A stretch of 41,346 bases of DNA, from positions 1 through 41,346 of the forward strand of contig JADHXD010000026.1 of the NCBI GenBank assembly GCA_016783145.1, in the 5' to 3' direction. The notes beneath the pieces were generated by a model that was given only the letters and a program-made list of their open reading frames with translations, was not told where the DNA came from and made no database searches. This stretch comes from Anaerolineae bacterium. GTDB taxonomy: Bacteria > Chloroflexota > Anaerolineae > JAFGEY01. The position numbers were made by a program, and so were the translations under genes. Of the stretch, positions 38,734-41,346 are shown in pieces; the stretch's first letter is position 1; every line of letters begins with the position of its first letter.

Positions 38734-39516
38734 ATGGGCAAGAGGCTCGAGGGCAAGGTCGCGCTGATCACCGGCGGGGCAAGCGGGATGGGCGCCGCCC
38801 AGGCCAGGCTGTTTGCCGCCAAAGGCGCGGCGGTGTGCGTCGCCGACATCAACGACGCGGGCGGTCAGCAGATGGTGGACGAGATCGCGGAGGCCGGAGG
38901 GCGCGCCCTGTTCGTGCACCTGGACGTGAGAGAGGCGGACCAGTGGCAGGCCGCCGTGGCCCGGGCAGAAGGTACGTACGGGTCGCTGACGGTGTTGTGC
39001 AACAACGCGGGCGCCAATTTCCGCGTCTCCTTTGACGAGCAGACCGAAGAGCAGTGGCACGTGATTATGGAGACCGGCCTGACAGGCGCCTTTTTGGGGA
39101 CCAAGGCCGCGGTCCCGGCTATGCGCCGGGCGGGCGGGGGCTCGATCGTCAACATGGGCTCCATCGCCAGCACCCGCTGCGGGACCAACCCAGGCTACGC
39201 GGCCAGCAAGGTGGGCATCTGGGGGCTGACAAAGGCCACCGCTCTGTCGTACGCCAGGGAGAACATCCGCTGCAACCTGGTGTCGCCGGGCAACGTGGAC
39301 ACGCCCTTTATCCGCCAGAGCAATACCTACAGCCCCAACACCTGGGAGACCAGCATCGATAACCCGGAGAACTACCGGCGGCGGGTCGAGGGCACCCCAA
39401 TGGGCCGCCTGGTGCAGCCGGTCGAGATCGCCTACGCCTTTCTGTTCCTGGCGTCCGATGAGGCCTCGATCATCACCGGCACCAACCTCAAGGTGGACGG
39501 CGGGGCGACCCTGTAG
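38734..39516 (+). CDS. Short-chain dehydrogenase/reductase
   Basis: The 260-residue classical SDR has the NAD(P)-binding TGGASGMG (13-20), NNAG (90-93) and the catalytic set Ser143, Tyr155 and Lys159 (GYAASK). Asp39 (VADIN) at the end of the second strand favours NAD over NADP. ATG 38734 follows GGAGGAGGAG. Between a dehydratase and a sugar isomerase-like gene it most likely oxidises a sugar or 2-keto-3-deoxy sugar acid. Confidence 0.88.
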   Translation: MGKRLEGKVALITGGASGMGAAQARLFAAKGAAVCVADINDAGGQQMVDEIAEAGGRALFVHLDVREADQWQAAVARAEGTYGSLTVLCNNAGANFRVSFDEQTEEQWHVIMETGLTGAFLGTKAAVPAMRRAGGGSIVNMGSIASTRCGTNPGYAASKVGIWGLTKATALSYARENIRCNLVSPGNVDTPFIRQSNTYSPNTWETSIDNPENYRRRVEGTPMGRLVQPVEIAYAFLFLASDEASIITGTNLKVDGGATL

Positions 39517-39621
39517 AGGCACGCCTGGGCGCGGGCCTACCCGAGCGCGGCTCTCATACCCCGCATCGTCCTGACCTCCAGCGCCCCCGCGCGGTGTACG
39601 ATGCGGCTGGCGGAGCGAGAG

Positions 39622-40449
39622 ATGACGATGATTCACATTGCCTGTTCTACCGGTATCCGCAGCACGAAAAGCCTGGAAGAGGCCTGCCGGCTCATCCACG
39701 AGCTGGGGTTCCGCTTTGTCGATCCCCTGGCGATGGAGGGATGGCACATCAAGCCCTCTCGCATCCTGGAGGACCCGGCACGCGAAGCGGAGGGCGCCCG
39801 GGAGCTGCTGAACCGGTACGGGCTGCAATGCGCGGCCCTGAACCTGGGGTTCGCGCACCCCTTCACGCGCTGCTCGCCCACTGAGCACGAGACCAACCTG
39901 CAGGTGGTGAGGGGTGCCTGCCTCCTGGCCCGCTCCCTGGGCACGACGGTGATCACTGTGGGCACAGGGGGGATGGGCGCGGAGGACCGGGAAACGGTGG
40001 TCGAGCGCGTGAGCGAGCGGCTGCGCGAGGTCGTCGCCATCGCCGCGGAGGCAGGGAGGACGGTCGCCCTGGAGACGCACGCCGGGTCGATCGGCGTCTA
40101 TCCGGAGGCCGCGCGCGAGATCTTGAGCCGTTGCCCCGGGCTCAAGATCACCTACGACCCGAGCCACTACATCGCTGAGGAGATCCCGATCGGGGAGACG
40201 CTGGACCTGCTCGCGCACACCGCCCACGTCCACCTGCGCAACGCCCGGGTCGGGCATTTCCAGGAGACGATGGCCAAGGGCCTGCTCGACGTTCCGTGGG
40301 TGGTCGACCGCATCCTGGATGCTGGCTACGAGGGCGCGGTGTCGATCGAGTACATCGAGGACTGCGGCGCGATCGCGGAAGGGTATGAGGTCCGGGATGA
40401 GGTGCTGGCTCTGAGGGAGATCTTGGCGGCAAAGGGGCTGGCGCTGTAG
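39622..40449 (+). CDS. TIM-barrel sugar isomerase/epimerase (AP-endonuclease family 2 fold)
   Basis: The 275-residue protein has the xylose isomerase-like TIM-barrel pattern: IHIACSTGIRSTKSLEEACRLIHELGFRFVD at the N-terminus, AGRTVALETHAGSIGVYPE with a metal-binding Glu, ITYDPSHY with a metal-binding Asp and His, and VSIEYIED near the end. Relatives epimerise or isomerise ketoses (IolE/IolI, tagatose 3-epimerase). Three possible ATGs lie at 39601, 39622 and 39628; 39622 has GGAGCGAGAG at a suitable distance. Last gene of the sugar-acid operon. Confidence 0.82.
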   Translation: MTMIHIACSTGIRSTKSLEEACRLIHELGFRFVDPLAMEGWHIKPSRILEDPAREAEGARELLNRYGLQCAALNLGFAHPFTRCSPTEHETNLQVVRGACLLARSLGTTVITVGTGGMGAEDRETVVERVSERLREVVAIAAEAGRTVALETHAGSIGVYPEAAREILSRCPGLKITYDPSHYIAEEIPIGETLDLLAHTAHVHLRNARVGHFQETMAKGLLDVPWVVDRILDAGYEGAVSIEYIEDCGAIAEGYEVRDEVLALREILAAKGLAL

Positions 40450-40555
40450 GGCGGACATACGGAAAGTCACCCCTCACGCCATGCGGTCAAGATCGTCACC
40501 CTTTACGAGCCAGACCCAGATCGGTGGGTTGGTTTCAGAACCAGGAGACCACAGA

Positions 40556-40783
40556 ATGGAGACGATTGGCCGTAAAGAGACGTTCGTTGAGCGTAAGGTG
40601 ACCTATACGATCCAAGTGGACGGCAAGTTCATCATTATCGAGAACGTACCGGCCAGGGTGTGCCTTGAGACGGGCGAGCGGCTCTTCTCGCCGGAGACTG
40701 TGGAGCGCCTGCAGAGGACGGTCTGGGAAAAGAGAAAGCCGGACCGCGTGATCGAAACGCCCGTTTTTGAGTTTGTGGTCTAG
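40556..40783 (+). CDS. YgiT-like protein lacking the zinc-finger cysteines
   Basis: The 75-residue protein matches the C-terminal part of the YgiT/MqsA-type zinc-finger domain: KVTYTIQVDGKFIIIENVPARVCLETGERLFSPETVERLQ. Such proteins usually start with a CxxC pair, but here the N-terminus is METIGRKETFVER without cysteines, and only one Cys (in ARVCLETGE) remains where the second CxxC normally is. They are often antitoxins beside a DUF4258/MqsR toxin gene; no such gene is seen on either side. ATG 40556 follows CAGGAGACC. It may be a stand-alone or decayed antitoxin. Confidence 0.7.
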   Translation: METIGRKETFVERKVTYTIQVDGKFIIIENVPARVCLETGERLFSPETVERLQRTVWEKRKPDRVIETPVFEFVV

Positions 40784-41129
40784 TTCTGCCCTCACTCGTG
40801 TTGAGCGTGTCCATCTCGCACCCGGCCTCAGGTAGCCCCTCGCCACTGCTGCTGTATTGCCGTACTCTGGGGAGTGTTGGGAGCAAATACCAAAAGACGT
40901 GCTGTTTTCCACTCGACTAGAGCCAGGTAACACCAATCACACAGTGTGAAGGACGATCTGGACCAGCAACTCACGTTCCGAATCGACTTTATCGGGCGTT
41001 GCTCACCTCCTGTGCGAAGAGATTCGACTGCTTGGACCGCTCTCAGGCTACAACTCCTGGTAGCACTACCTGACTATCGGCCAGAAAAGCATCAGTGTAT
41101 TGCTGCAACTCTTGGCCAAGGAGGCAGCA
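40784..41129. other. Gene-free stretch near the right edge
   Basis: No convincing ORF, promoter or repeat was found in these 346 bp. Codon composition is less GC-biased than in neighbouring genes, and both strands hold only short frames, so it may contain decayed sequence. Confidence 0.45.
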
Positions 41130-41276
41130 ATGAAAAGGTCAGAGACCGCCGCAGATAGCCACATTGCGTTCGAGGAGCAGTGCGAGCCGATAGACTCATC
41201 TCTCGAGCAGCACGAACGCGATCACCCGCCTCACAATCGTGAGACGTTGCACTTTGCAGATTCGCGTGGAAGCTAA
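41130..41276 (+). CDS. Possible 48-residue protein
   Basis: An ATG at 41130, with AAGGAGG 6 nt upstream, opens a 48-codon frame to TAA at 41276 beginning MKRSETAADSHIAFEEQ. The product is hydrophilic and rich in Glu and His. The Shine-Dalgarno site is excellent, but third positions are not biased and no family is recognised, so it is a weak candidate. Confidence 0.35.
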   Translation: MKRSETAADSHIAFEEQCEPIDSSLEQHERDHPPHNRETLHFADSRGS

Positions 41277-41346
41277 TCCACCACTCCGCGAAGAACTGCG
41301 AGTCCGGCCGACAATTGGTGACTGATCTGGAGTATGAATGACACAA

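Overview
The window is a GC-rich stretch, with third codon positions mostly G or C, from what is most likely an anaerobic or facultative Chloroflexota (Anaerolineae-like) bacterium. That assignment is an inference. It rests on compact operons with ATGA-type overlaps, a c-di-AMP receptor of the DarA type, an RRM/glycine-rich RNA-binding protein, a YgiT-like small protein, and many dispersed hairpin repeats. No rRNA, tRNA or CRISPR array was seen.

Region 1 (about 1-16.2 kb) is an aromatic amino acid catabolism island read from two divergent promoters (about 2850-2937). Leftward lie a tyrosine phenol-lyase and an MtaA/CmuA-type corrinoid methyltransferase-like protein. Rightward runs a 13-gene series: a HisC-like aminotransferase, a 4HBT thioesterase, a complete LivJHMGF-type amino acid ABC importer, a CBS-CBS-ACT sensor protein, IorA and IorB, a PaaK-type ligase, an MFS transporter and a PaaI-type thioesterase. 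The simplest reading is import, transamination to arylpyruvate, ferredoxin-linked oxidation to aryl-acetyl-CoA, then CoA recycling and product export.

Region 2 (16.3-19.7 kb) is a plastic zone. It has a zinc-ribbon protein, four exact 80-bp repeats, a REP-associated tyrosine transposase (RAYT) flanked by oppositely oriented REP-like hairpins, a frameshifted and truncated NAD-dependent epimerase, and an intact flavodoxin-ferredoxin (EFR1-type) protein.

Region 3 (19.7-29.4 kb) is mostly housekeeping and small proteins: an aminotransferase, an RRM protein, a LysM protein, a small membrane protein, a shikimate dehydrogenase-like protein, a pRiA4-ORF3/DUF1186 fusion, an acyltransferase-like protein whose C-terminus is a 22/23-bp minisatellite, an MFS transporter, a SHOCT protein and a DarA-type receptor. 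Several sigma70-like promoters with 17-bp spacers can be read directly.

Region 4 (29.5-41.3 kb) looks carbohydrate-oriented: a phosphodiesterase-family protein with a GH29 alpha-L-fucosidase, then a 620-bp array of alternating 50-bp hairpin units. After it come a NatA-like ATPase with an unusually long, tandemly fused ABC-2 permease (minus strand), and a sugar-acid operon (enolase-superfamily dehydratase, SDR, TIM-barrel isomerase) behind a near-consensus promoter. The window ends with an orphan YgiT-like protein lacking its usual cysteines and a mostly empty 560 bp.

Starts were chosen from Shine-Dalgarno sequences and family alignments recalled from memory; no database search was run.
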